DNA of 13,210 nucleotides from JBNJEL01 sp051745835 (lineage in GTDB: Bacteria > Bacillota > Halanaerobiia > Halobacteroidales > Acetohalobiaceae), in NCBI GenBank assembly GCA_051745835.1, contig JBNJEL010000051.1, forward strand, positions 1-13,210. The letters are read 5' to 3'. Below the pieces are notes generated by a model. It had not been told where the DNA came from and did no database searches. It saw nothing but the letters and a program-made list of their open reading frames with translations. A program made the translations under genes and the position numbers. Shown piece by piece: positions 6,670 through 13,175 of this stretch; position 1 is the first letter of the stretch, and every line of letters starts with the position of its first letter.

Positions 6670-8010
6670 TTATTGTGCCTCGCGATTCGCTAAATCAACA
6701 AACTTAGTGTACTCTTTTTGGAAGGCTAACTCAACCTTACCAACTGGGCCATTACGCTGCTTACCAATAATTATCTCGGTAATCCCTTCCTTTTCGGTAT
6801 CAGGATTATAATACTCATCACGATAGATAAAGGCTACTAAGTCCGCATCCTGTTCAATACTACCACTAGCCCGCAGGTCACTAAGCTGTGGTCGTTTATC
6901 ATTCCGCTGTTCAACTGCTCTACTTAACTGTGATAGTGATACCACCGGTACATTAAGCTCACGTGCCAATCCTTTTAATGAACGAGAGATATCAGAGACT
7001 TCCTGCTGTCTACTCTCAGTTCGTCCTGTTCCCTGCATCAACTGTAAATAATCAATTAAGATTAAATCTAAACCATGTTCCGCCTTAATTCGCCGCGCTT
7101 TAGCACGCATCTCCATTACTGTAATACCAGGTGTATCATCAATAAAAATATTAGCTTCACTTAAATTCCCAGCAGCATTGGTTAATCGGTTCCAGTCCTT
7201 TTCATTCAGATAACCTGTCCGTAAACGATGACCATCAACCTGAGCTTCTGAACATAACATCCGCTGGACTAACTGCTGCTTTGACATCTCCAAAGAGAAA
7301 ATAGCTACCGAAACATCCTCTTTTACAGCTGCATGTTGACCAATATTGAGAGCCAAAGCGGTCTTACCCATACTTGGTCGAGCAGCAATGATCACCAAAT
7401 CAGAGTCCTGAAAACCGGACGTCATCTTATCTAAATCAGTAAATCCGGTCGGCACCCCGGTTACTCCATCCTTATTATCATAAAGATGTTCTAGATTATC
7501 AAAGGTATCCATTAAGACATCACGAATGCCAGCATAATCTTGAACTGATCTCTTTTGGGAGACACCAAAAATTAACTGCTCTGCCTTATCTAAGACGACA
7601 TCTACTTCCTTATCCCCTTGATAACCTAACTGCGAAATCTTATCAGCAGAGTTAATTAACTTTCTAAGTAGCGCCTTCTCCTCTACTATCTCAGCATAAT
7701 AACTTACATTAGCAGCTGTAGGCACACTATCAGCTAAAGAGGTTAAATAAGCAACACCACCAATATCTTCTAAAGCTTCTTGAGATCTTAATTCTTCACT
7801 TACTGTTACTAAATCGACAGGTTCACCACGGTCAAATATAGTATTAACTGCCTCATAGATAGTCGAATGAGCTTGCCGATAAAAATCATCATTCTTGAGA
7901 ATCTCGATTACTTTAGCTATGGCATCACGATTAATCAACATAGCACCTAAAGTAGACTTTTCAGCATCAATACTATGAGGTGGAACCTTATTCGAAAGAT
8001 CTGATTCCAT
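6670..8010 (-). CDS. dnaB: Replicative DNA helicase
   Basis: 446 residues, standard length with no intein. The hexameric helicase unwinds DNA 5' to 3' at the fork and contacts primase through its N-terminal domain. The N-terminal DnaB domain covers about 8-110 (PPHSIDAEKSTLGAML; LADSVPTAANV), followed by a linker helix to about 180. The RecA-like ATPase domain has GVPTGFTDLD (185-194), Walker A RPSMGKTA (211-218), the catalytic Glu in SLEMS (239-243), Walker B LILIDYLQL (316-324), QLSRAVEQR (361-369) and LSDLRASGSIEQDAD (376-390). AAGGAGG is 7 nt before the ATG. It follows rplI by 154 nt, the usual neighbour in Firmicutes. In B. subtilis the homologue is named dnaC. Confidence 0.98.
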   Translation of the reverse strand: MESDLSNKVPPHSIDAEKSTLGAMLINRDAIAKVIEILKNDDFYRQAHSTIYEAVNTIFDRGEPVDLVTVSEELRSQEALEDIGGVAYLTSLADSVPTAANVSYYAEIVEEKALLRKLINSADKISQLGYQGDKEVDVVLDKAEQLIFGVSQKRSVQDYAGIRDVLMDTFDNLEHLYDNKDGVTGVPTGFTDLDKMTSGFQDSDLVIIAARPSMGKTALALNIGQHAAVKEDVSVAIFSLEMSKQQLVQRMLCSEAQVDGHRLRTGYLNEKDWNRLTNAAGNLSEANIFIDDTPGITVMEMRAKARRIKAEHGLDLILIDYLQLMQGTGRTESRQQEVSDISRSLKGLARELNVPVVSLSQLSRAVEQRNDKRPQLSDLRASGSIEQDADLVAFIYRDEYYNPDTEKEGITEIIIGKQRNGPVGKVELAFQKEYTKFVDLANREAQ

Positions 8011-8071
8011 CTCTAAACCTCCTTTATCGAAACCACTAACTATACCAAATTATATCCTAAAAGTTCAAAGA

Positions 8072-8099
8072 GAGCAGTTACTTAAATTTGTAACTGCTC
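8072..8099 (-). terminator. Hairpin between rplI and dnaB, possible weak terminator
   Basis: A perfect 10-bp stem, GAGCAGTTAC (8072-8081) and GTAACTGCTC (8090-8099), with an 8-nt loop. On the minus strand it is followed by TCTTTGAACTTTT, a poor T-run, so it may only attenuate or protect the rplI mRNA. A TATAAT for dnaB lies just beyond it (8054-8049) but without a recognisable -35. Confidence 0.45.
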
Positions 8100-8164
8100 C
8101 ATTATAATTACGAACCTATCTAACAATAATATTAGATTAATTTAGTTGTTAACTACTTACTTAA

Positions 8165-8611
8165 TTAAGCCGCAACCACCTTAACATTAATTGTAGCTGT
8201 AACCTCATTGTGTAAATTAATATCTACTTTCTTAGTCCCTAATGACTTAATATTATCATCTAACTCTACTTTGCGCTTATCAATCTTTACTCCTGTCTCT
8301 TCTTCAATCTTATCTGCTATATCATTAGTAGTAACCGAACCAAATAACTTACCTGCTTCACCAGCTTTAACTGCTATCTCGAAGATTTCTCCTTCTAACT
8401 CTTCTGCTTTCTTTTTAGCTTCTTTAAGTTCTTCTTGACGCTGACGCTTCTTAGCCTGCTTCTTTTCTTCTAACTTAGCTAATTCAGAATCAGTAGCTTC
8501 TACTGCTAAACCACGCGGAAATAAGTAATTACGAGCATGTCCATCTGCAACATCTACTACCTCATTCTTCTGACCTAAATCACTAACATCTTCTTTTAAA
8601 ATAACCTTCAT
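8165..8611 (-). CDS. rplI: Large-subunit ribosomal protein L9
   Basis: 148 residues, the typical length. L9 binds 23S rRNA near the L1 stalk base and helps keep the reading frame. The N-terminal rRNA-binding domain shows MKVILKEDVSDLGQKNEVVD and GHARNYLFPRGLAVEAT (24-40). A long charged helix rich in Lys and Glu (about 42-75) links it to the C-terminal domain, which has AGKLFGSVTTNDIADKI. GGAGG is 11 nt before the ATG. It lies between the YybS-type gene and dnaB, its usual neighbours, but the gdpP gene that often precedes it in Firmicutes is absent. It has its own near-consensus promoter. Confidence 0.97.
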   Translation of the reverse strand: MKVILKEDVSDLGQKNEVVDVADGHARNYLFPRGLAVEATDSELAKLEEKKQAKKRQRQEELKEAKKKAEELEGEIFEIAVKAGEAGKLFGSVTTNDIADKIEEETGVKIDKRKVELDDNIKSLGTKKVDINLHNEVTATINVKVVAA

Positions 8612-8633
8612 TGCTTATCCATCCTCCTTTTAA

Positions 8634-8662
8634 ATTATATAATACTCATCATCACTTGACAA
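8634..8662 (-). promoter_or_regulatory. Sigma-A promoter of rplI with very short leader
   Basis: On the minus strand TTGTCA (8662-8657, 5/6), a 17-bp spacer, then perfect TATAAT (8639-8634). The predicted start near 8627 falls at the edge of the AAAGGAGG ribosome-binding site (8630-8623), so the leader would be only about 15 nt. The boxes are good; the closeness to the gene is unusual. Confidence 0.55.
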
Positions 8663-8677
8663 CAGATAACTACAAGA

Positions 8678-9562
8678 TCATTCTTCTAATTCTCGATAAT
8701 TAAACCAACTATCTAATAATCCTACTACCACTAGAATCTGATTAGTAGGCAGTAAGAATAAGAATAATAAGATTATCTTCTGAGCTAGATTAGAAATAGC
8801 TAAGTTTTTTAGATAGTAAGCCGCCACCGCTAAACCCTGAATTAAAAAAATAAAACTAAAAATAAAGTATATATTCTTACCAACCATCGTATCAATAAAT
8901 AAGATTCCTCCTAGATAGCCTAACACTAACCAGCCAGGAAAGTTCCACTTTACAAACGGACGCGGTTTTTGATAATCATAACCAAGCTTACTTAATACTG
9001 CAGTAACAACATAATAATTTATTAATCCATTAACCGAACTAGCTGTCAATAATAGCCCCGGTAAGAAGTTACTAATCATCTCTTTCATATAAGTAATTAG
9101 CTCTTCTAACTGCTGATTAGTAGCCTGCTCTAGCTCTAAATACTCTAAACCTTGGTCAATCATTGTAAGAGGATTTAAATTGAATAAATAAAGATTAGCT
9201 CCTAATGTTAACGCTGTCGAAATGATAGATACTATAATAGCAATAGTAATTACTAAATTAGGAGAGAACTCTTCTTCAAAGGCAGCTCCTAATACAATTC
9301 CAGTCAATCCAAAACCAAATAAGACTATCAAAATCATTAACGGATTCATCACAATACCTAATATAATCGCACTTAATACTGTAGCTAAGATACTTATTTT
9401 AGTGCCTTGACGTACACTTAACACTACAATCGGAGCGGGAAGAGTAAAGATTAATACAGTACCAACTACCGGAGGAAGATAGAAGGCAAGCAGAGCTAAA
9501 ATAACTATAATTGCACTAAATAAAGCGCCTTCCACTATCGATTTTGTCTCTAACTGTGCCAA
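8678..9562 (-). CDS. YybS-type integral membrane protein (DUF2232)
   Basis: About 294 residues, nearly all hydrophobic, with about eight membrane-spanning stretches and short charged loops. The C-terminal part shows the family pattern PRPFVKWNFPGWLVLGYLGG, and the end reads GLLDSWFNYRELEE. This fits the DUF2232/YybS family, usually found near rpsR and rplI in Firmicutes; its biochemical role is unknown, and a small-molecule transport role has been suggested from its resemblance to membrane components of transporters. Start choice: an upstream GTG (9571) lies inside AGAGGTGA, which is itself the ribosome-binding site, so the better start is the TTG at 9562, 5 nt downstream, giving (M)AQLETKSIVEG. 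The gene begins 15 nt after the MazG-like gene and is surely co-transcribed. Confidence 0.85.
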   Translation of the reverse strand: MAQLETKSIVEGALFSAIIVILALLAFYLPPVVGTVLIFTLPAPIVVLSVRQGTKISILATVLSAIILGIVMNPLMILIVLFGFGLTGIVLGAAFEEEFSPNLVITIAIIVSIISTALTLGANLYLFNLNPLTMIDQGLEYLELEQATNQQLEELITYMKEMISNFLPGLLLTASSVNGLINYYVVTAVLSKLGYDYQKPRPFVKWNFPGWLVLGYLGGILFIDTMVGKNIYFIFSFIFLIQGLAVAAYYLKNLAISNLAQKIILLFLFLLPTNQILVVVGLLDSWFNYRELEE

Positions 9563-9577
9563 ACTAGTCACCTCTTA

Positions 9578-9901
9578 TTATTTTCTTTTAATAATATGTT
9601 TAAGCAACAGACTTAAATCTCCAAATTGATCCTCAATCTGATGCTGTTGGTCTATATTAGACTGTAGATTATCTCTTACTTTACGATCTAATTGATCAGG
9701 AGAAATTCCCAACCGTTTGGCAAGTAAATATGTAGATATAACTAAATTAGCTAAAGCATCAAGAATCTTACTTTGACTATCCTTTAACATTACTCTAAAT
9801 AGATGAGAAGTGCTACTTAATAATTCACTTTTGAGCCATTCGATAACTTTTAGATTCTTAGTAATATTATTCTTCTGTTTCTTCGAATTATACTTTCGCA
9901 T
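9578..9901 (-). CDS. Small MazG-like family protein
   Basis: 107 residues, basic, all-helical by composition. The core resembles the short MazG-like family found beside rpsR in many clostridia: LKVIEWLKSELLSS (17-30), KILDALANLVISTYLLAKRLGISPDQLDRKVRDN (45-78), and a C-terminal DQFGDLSLLL. MazG enzymes hydrolyse NTPs to NMPs using an EExxE...ExxD metal site; I do not see that full set here, so enzymatic activity is doubtful and the role unknown. GGAGGAG is 5-8 nt before the ATG. It is the first gene after the rpsR terminator and is followed after a few bases by the YybS-type gene. I see no convincing promoter in front of it, so read-through past the terminator may contribute. Confidence 0.7.
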   Translation of the reverse strand: MRKYNSKKQKNNITKNLKVIEWLKSELLSSTSHLFRVMLKDSQSKILDALANLVISTYLLAKRLGISPDQLDRKVRDNLQSNIDQQHQIEDQFGDLSLLLKHIIKRK

Positions 9902-9975
9902 TTAACTCCTCCTACAACAACTAATTTTCTATTAAACTAAGTTCTGGAGTAGACCTCTTTTTTCCTGCTTAAGAT

Positions 9976-10006
9976 AAAAAAACAGAGAGGAGATTCCCTC
10001 TCTGTT
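9976..10006 (-). terminator. Intrinsic terminator after rpsR
   Basis: AACAGAGAGG (9981-9990) pairs with CCTCTCTGTT (9997-10006), a 10-bp stem with a 6-nt loop. On the minus strand it runs into a 7-T tract (9982-9976). It starts 8 bp after the rpsR stop and closes the rpsF-ssb-rpsR operon. Confidence 0.85.
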
Positions 10007-10013
10007 GTAAGCC

Positions 10014-10229
10014 TTAATCAGTTGTAAAAGGTAATAAAGCCATCGATCTAGCTCTCTTAATTGCTTTAGTTACTTGTCGTTGGTGTCGGGCACAGTTACC
10101 AGAAATTCGTCGCGGCACAATCTTGCCCCGGTCAGTTAAGAACTTCTCTAACTTATTGACTTCTTTATAATCTATATGTTCAATACTGCGAGCACAGAAC
10201 TCACATGATTTATTACTACCGTATCCCAT
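10014..10229 (-). CDS. rpsR: Small-subunit ribosomal protein S18
   Basis: 71 residues, typical. S18 pairs with S6 on the platform of the 30S subunit. Motifs are DYKEVNKLEKFLTDRGKIVPRR (20-41) and the C-terminal RHQRQVTKAIKRARSMALLPF. It carries CEFC (9-12) and CARH (46-49), that is Cys9, Cys12, Cys46 and His49, so it is the zinc-binding (C+) form of S18; many bacteria have a cysteine-less copy for zinc shortage. AAGGAGGG is 8 nt before the ATG. It is last in the rpsF-ssb-rpsR operon, 26 nt after ssb. Confidence 0.97.
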   Translation of the reverse strand: MGYGSNKSCEFCARSIEHIDYKEVNKLEKFLTDRGKIVPRRISGNCARHQRQVTKAIKRARSMALLPFTTD

Positions 10230-10255
10230 CTAACATTCCCTCCTTATCTCCTAAT

Positions 10256-10660
10256 CTAAAACGGAACATCAATATCCTCTTCATCAAAGTTATCGCCTTG
10301 TTTTCCTTGTCGCTGTCCTTGCCCTTGCGGACGACTATCACTAGGCCAATCTAAGAACTGAACATTATTAGCAACGACTTCTGAGACTTTTCTACGTTGT
10401 CCTTCATTAGTCTCATAACTTCTAATCTGTAATCGTCCTTCTACTGCGACTAATCTTCCTTTTCCGAGGTGGTTAGCACAATTCTCTGCCTGCTTTCTCC
10501 ATACAACTATATCAATGAAGTCTACATCACGATCGCCTTGTTGATTAGTATAAGGTCGCTCAACGGCTAAAGAAAAATTAGTTACTGCTACTCCATTAGG
10601 CGTATATCTAAGCTCTGGATCATCAGTTAACCGCCCAATTAAGATAATTTTATTAAGCAT
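10256..10660 (-). CDS. ssb: Single-stranded DNA-binding protein
   Basis: 134 residues. It coats single-stranded DNA as a tetramer and recruits replication and repair enzymes. The OB fold (1-105) begins LNKIILIGRLTDDPELRYTPNG (2-23), with VDFIDIVVWRKQAENC and GRLVAVEGRLQIRSYE. A short Gln/Gly-rich linker (about 110-122) is followed by the acidic tail ending in DEEDIDVPF, the partner-binding tip. The linker is short compared with many Firmicutes SSBs. AAGGTGG is 8 nt before the ATG. Position between rpsF and rpsR is the standard arrangement. Confidence 0.97.
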   Translation of the reverse strand: MLNKIILIGRLTDDPELRYTPNGVAVTNFSLAVERPYTNQQGDRDVDFIDIVVWRKQAENCANHLGKGRLVAVEGRLQIRSYETNEGQRRKVSEVVANNVQFLDWPSDSRPQGQGQRQGKQGDNFDEEDIDVPF

Positions 10661-10699
10661 TCACAACACCACCTTCAATTTTTCAACTACCAACTAAAC

Positions 10700-10987
10700 T
10701 TACTTCTCGTCGCGTAGAATAATAAATCTTAAAATATTATCGCTCAAGCGATAGATTCTCTCTAGCTCGTCTACAGTTTCGGATTCACCAGCGAAGTTAA
10801 TTACTGTATAGTAACCAGCTTTATAATCATCTATTTCATAAGCTAAGTTCTTAGTACCCCACTTATCAATATTGCTGATCTCTCCTGCATTACTAGAGAT
10901 AGTATCTTCAATCTTATCTACTAGCTCAGCAGTAGCATCATCATCAACATCAGGGTTTACTATAAACATAGTTTCGTATTTTTGCAT
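10700..10987 (-). CDS. rpsF: Small-subunit ribosomal protein S6
   Basis: 95 residues, typical. S6 binds 16S rRNA together with S18. Visible are QKYETMFIVNPD (2-13), DKWGTKNLAYEIDDYKAGYY (41-60) and LSDNILRFIILRDEK (81-95). The open frame extends upstream to an ATG at 11023, but the ATG at 10987 is the right start: GGAGGAGG precedes it by 9-10 nt and the protein then begins as in the family. First gene of the operon, with its own extended -10 promoter and a leader that may fold. Confidence 0.97.
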   Translation of the reverse strand: MQKYETMFIVNPDVDDDATAELVDKIEDTISSNAGEISNIDKWGTKNLAYEIDDYKAGYYTVINFAGESETVDELERIYRLSDNILRFIILRDEK

Positions 10988-11049
10988 TATTTGACACCTC
11001 CTCCATATGGTCAATGGCCCCATCTTTATTCAATGGAGCATGGATTGTT
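10988..11049 (-). promoter_or_regulatory. rpsF leader able to mask its ribosome-binding site
   Basis: On the minus strand CTCCAT (11038-11033) can pair with ATGGAG (11006-11001), which overlaps the GGAGGAGG ribosome-binding site. Inside, ATGG can pair with CCAT. In many bacteria the S6:S18 complex binds a structured leader of this operon and represses it; the position fits, but I do not clearly see the conserved CCG bulge of the described motif. Confidence 0.35.
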
Positions 11050-11054
11050 TAAAT

Positions 11055-11083
11055 ATTATATCACTATTAAGTTAAAATTGCAA
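11055..11083 (-). promoter_or_regulatory. Sigma-A promoter of the rpsF-ssb-rpsR operon (extended -10)
   Basis: On the minus strand TTGCAA (11083-11078, 4/6), a 17-bp spacer, then perfect TATAAT (11060-11055) with an extended -10 TG. It begins 3 bp beyond the ychF stop, and there is no terminator between, so ychF transcripts may also read through. Its core is identical over 16 nt to the amidohydrolase promoter. Confidence 0.75.
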
Positions 11084-11086
11084 CTT

Positions 11087-12184
11087 TTATACATTAAATC
11101 TAAAGTAACAGACATCTCCATCTTTCATAATATAGTCCTTACCTTCTACTCTAAGTAATCCTTCATCACGTGCTTGAGCAAAAGAACCTACTTCTACTAA
11201 TTCTTCATAACTAATCACTTCTGCTCTAATGAAGCCTTGCTCCATATCAGTATGTATCTTACCTGCTGCTTCGGGAGCACTCGCGCCCTGTTGTACCGTC
11301 CAAGCTCTAACCTCTTTCTCGCCAGCAGTAAAGAAAGTAATTAAACCTAATAGTTCATAACCAGCCCGAATAAACTTATCTAATCCCGACTCTTTAATTC
11401 CTAATTCAGATAGAAATAGTTCTTCTTCATCAGTAGATAATTCAGCAATCTCTGCTTCCACTTCGGCACTAACTGTAATTACCTCTGCTTCTTCACTAGC
11501 AGCGTGTTCTCGAACTTGTTTAACGTATTGATTATCCTCAGCACCAATCTCATCTTCACTAACATTAGCAACATAAAGTGTTGGCTTAATAGTTAATAGA
11601 TGACAATCTCTAATAACTTCCCGTTCTTGGTCAGTTAAGTCTACACTACGTGCCGGTAGACCATCTTCTAAAGCTTGATTGACCTTCTTAAGTACTTCCA
11701 TCTCCTCTTGATACTTCTTATCACCGCTCTTTAACATTCGTTCTGTCTTCTCCATCTTACTTTCAATTGTTTCTAAATCAGCTAAGATTAATTCAGTATT
11801 TATAGTCTCAATATCACGCAGCGGATCGATATCTCCTTCTACATGAGTTACATCTTCATCATCAAAACAGCGTACTACATGAGCAATTGCATCTACTTCT
11901 CTAATATGAGATAAGAACTTATTACCTAATCCTTCCCCTTCACTAGCTCCTTTAACTAATCCAGCAATATCAACAAATTCAATTGCTGTCGGAATTGTCT
12001 CTTGCGGATCAATCACTTCGGATAAAGTATCCAATCTCTGATCAGGAACCTTTACAATTCCCACATTAGGATCTATAGTACAGAACGGATAGTTCTCTGC
12101 TCCCGCCCCTGCTTCCGTAATTGCATTAAACAGAGTAGATTTACCTACATTAGGTAAACCTACGATACCACACTTCATTCCCAT
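11087..12184 (-). CDS. ychF: Redox-regulated ATPase/GTPase YchF (OLA1 family)
   Basis: About 365 residues, typical. A ribosome-associated P-loop NTPase of the Obg-HflX group that favours ATP. It shows the P-loop GLPNVGKST (9-17), switch region NYPFCTIDPN, the G3 motif DIAGLVKGASEGEGLGNKFL (72-91), NVSED (207-211) in place of the GTP-specific NKxD, as expected for an ATP-preferring member, and a C-terminal TGS-like domain with LLGLITFFTAGEKEVRAW and HTDMEQGFIRAEV. Start choice: AAAGGAG abuts an upstream ATG (12196), which leaves no spacing; the ATG at 12184, 12 nt away, is the best fit, and 12178 (MKCGIVG) is the family-like alternative. It sits upstream of rpsF as in B. subtilis. Confidence 0.96.
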   Translation of the reverse strand: MGMKCGIVGLPNVGKSTLFNAITEAGAGAENYPFCTIDPNVGIVKVPDQRLDTLSEVIDPQETIPTAIEFVDIAGLVKGASEGEGLGNKFLSHIREVDAIAHVVRCFDDEDVTHVEGDIDPLRDIETINTELILADLETIESKMEKTERMLKSGDKKYQEEMEVLKKVNQALEDGLPARSVDLTDQEREVIRDCHLLTIKPTLYVANVSEDEIGAEDNQYVKQVREHAASEEAEVITVSAEVEAEIAELSTDEEELFLSELGIKESGLDKFIRAGYELLGLITFFTAGEKEVRAWTVQQGASAPEAAGKIHTDMEQGFIRAEVISYEELVEVGSFAQARDEGLLRVEGKDYIMKDGDVCYFRFNV

Positions 12185-12241
12185 ACTAACTAACATCTCC
12201 TTTATTTAAAAGCTAACTATCTTATTTTGCACACACTACAG

Positions 12242-12270
12242 ATTATAACTTAAATAAATCCCTTCTTCAA
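12242..12270 (-). promoter_or_regulatory. Sigma-A promoter of ychF
   Basis: On the minus strand TTGAAG (12270-12265, 4/6), a 17-bp spacer, then perfect TATAAT (12247-12242). The start would be near 12235, giving a leader of about 50 nt. It sits immediately after the nitroreductase terminator. Confidence 0.7.
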
Positions 12271-12274
12271 GCAC

Positions 12275-12304
12275 AAAAAAAGCAAAGATCATTTGATCTT
12301 TGCT
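12275..12304 (-). terminator. Intrinsic terminator after the nitroreductase gene
   Basis: AGCAAAGATC (12281-12290) pairs perfectly with GATCTTTGCT (12295-12304) around a 4-nt loop. On the minus strand the stem runs into a T tract (12281-12275). It lies 28 bp after the nitroreductase stop and separates that operon from ychF. Confidence 0.85.
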
Positions 12305-12331
12305 TAAGCTGTTCTTGCTTATGATATCAAC

Positions 12332-12943
12332 TTATAATCTATCAATTACTAACTTATCTAGTGAGTGGCGCGGTCGTGACTTATCTGCTGCTTGAGCTGG
12401 ATAACCTATCGGTAATAAAGCTACTATATCTAAATTATCATCTAAATCTAATAACTTAGCTAGCCCCTGCTGATTAAATAACTTAATCCAGCAGCTACCT
12501 AAGCCTAATTCAGTTGCCTGGAGTGCCATATGCTCAATAGCTATTGCACAATTTAATTCTAAATAGGTTCTTTGTTCTGCTTCACTTAATTCTACAGCAG
12601 AGCCAGAATTATTGGGGTCTAACTTAGCTAAATCTGTTCCAGCAAAGACATCAGCTTCCTGCAACTCCTTGATTCTCTCCTTGCGCTGACTTAAAGCAGA
12701 CCAATCTCCACAACAGACTATCACTGCGGGAGCTTGAGCTACAAAATCAAGTGTATAACTTGCTAACTTATCTCTAATCTCAGCTGACTCTAATACTACA
12801 AAGCGCCATGGTTGAATATTAGTCCCTGATGGTGCTAGACGAGCTGCCTCTAAAATCTGATCTAAATCTGCTCTGCTAACTGACTTAGATTTAAAGTTTC
12901 TAACACTGCGTCGCTTTTTAATAGCATCTTCAACCTTCATCAT
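12332..12943 (-). CDS. Nitroreductase-family FMN oxidoreductase
   Basis: 203 residues, a normal length for the nitroreductase fold, which forms FMN-binding dimers. Visible are the N-terminal RRSVRNF (11-17, FMN phosphate contact), APSGTNIQPWRF (37-48), the central helix and ELGLGSCWI (145-153), and LLPIGYPA (176-183) with a late RPRHSLDKLV (190-199). Such enzymes reduce nitro groups, quinones or flavins with NAD(P)H; substrate cannot be predicted. The region 84-125 is a longer, charged insertion between the two FMN-contacting parts. It follows the DUF951 gene by 27 nt and shares an identical 12-nt ribosome-binding region with it. Two ATGs stand in tandem (12943, 12940); either is usable. Confidence 0.92.
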   Translation of the reverse strand: MMKVEDAIKKRRSVRNFKSKSVSRADLDQILEAARLAPSGTNIQPWRFVVLESAEIRDKLASYTLDFVAQAPAVIVCCGDWSALSQRKERIKELQEADVFAGTDLAKLDPNNSGSAVELSEAEQRTYLELNCAIAIEHMALQATELGLGSCWIKLFNQQGLAKLLDLDDNLDIVALLPIGYPAQAADKSRPRHSLDKLVIDRL

Positions 12944-12954
12944 TAACGCCCCCT
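12943..12954 (-). repeat. Repeated ribosome-binding segment, copy 1
   Basis: AGGGGGCGTTAA on the minus strand, directly before the nitroreductase ATG and sharing its first base. The same 12 bases precede the DUF951 gene (13164-13175). The G-run replaces the usual GGAGG and would pair with the 16S tail through a G-U wobble. Confidence 0.5.
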
Positions 12955-12970
12955 TAGTTTAAATAACTAC

Positions 12971-13162
12971 TTAATCTAACTCTTCAGTTGTTAACTTCTC
13001 TTTAACACTCTTCTCAAATTTAGGTCTTGATAACATAATTACTCGCTCACAGCCTAAGCACTTAACTTTAAAATCCATTCCTGTTCGTAAAATCTCCCAC
13101 TGGTTAGTTCCACACGGATGTTCTTTTTTGAATTTAACAACTTCGCCAACGCTAAATTCCAT
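12971..13162 (-). CDS. Small DUF951 family protein
   Basis: 63 residues, matching the DUF951 family in length and pattern. Motifs are GEVVKFKKEHPCGTNQWEI (6-24), KVKCLGCERVIMLSRPKFEK (32-51). Three cysteines (17, 35, 38), the last two as CxxC, plus His15 could bind a metal; the front half looks like a small beta barrel. Its function is unknown, though the gene commonly sits near ychF and rpsF in Firmicutes, as here. It is probably co-transcribed with the nitroreductase gene, 27 nt downstream. The promoter is not in view; only 48 bases remain to the right edge. Confidence 0.88.
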   Translation of the reverse strand: MEFSVGEVVKFKKEHPCGTNQWEILRTGMDFKVKCLGCERVIMLSRPKFEKSVKEKLTTEELD

Positions 13163-13163
13163 C

Positions 13164-13175
13164 TTAACGCCCCCT
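13164..13175 (-). repeat. Repeated ribosome-binding segment, copy 2
   Basis: AGGGGGCGTTAA on the minus strand, one base ahead of the DUF951 start codon, identical to the copy before the next gene (12943-12954). Confidence 0.5.

Noticed and set aside
8208..8438. Ser/Leu-rich open frame on the plus strand inside rplI
   Set aside because: Its composition is that expected from the complement of Lys/Glu/Asp codons; no support as a gene.
9222..9410. Open frame on the plus strand inside the YybS-type gene
   Set aside because: Antisense shadow with no start signals.
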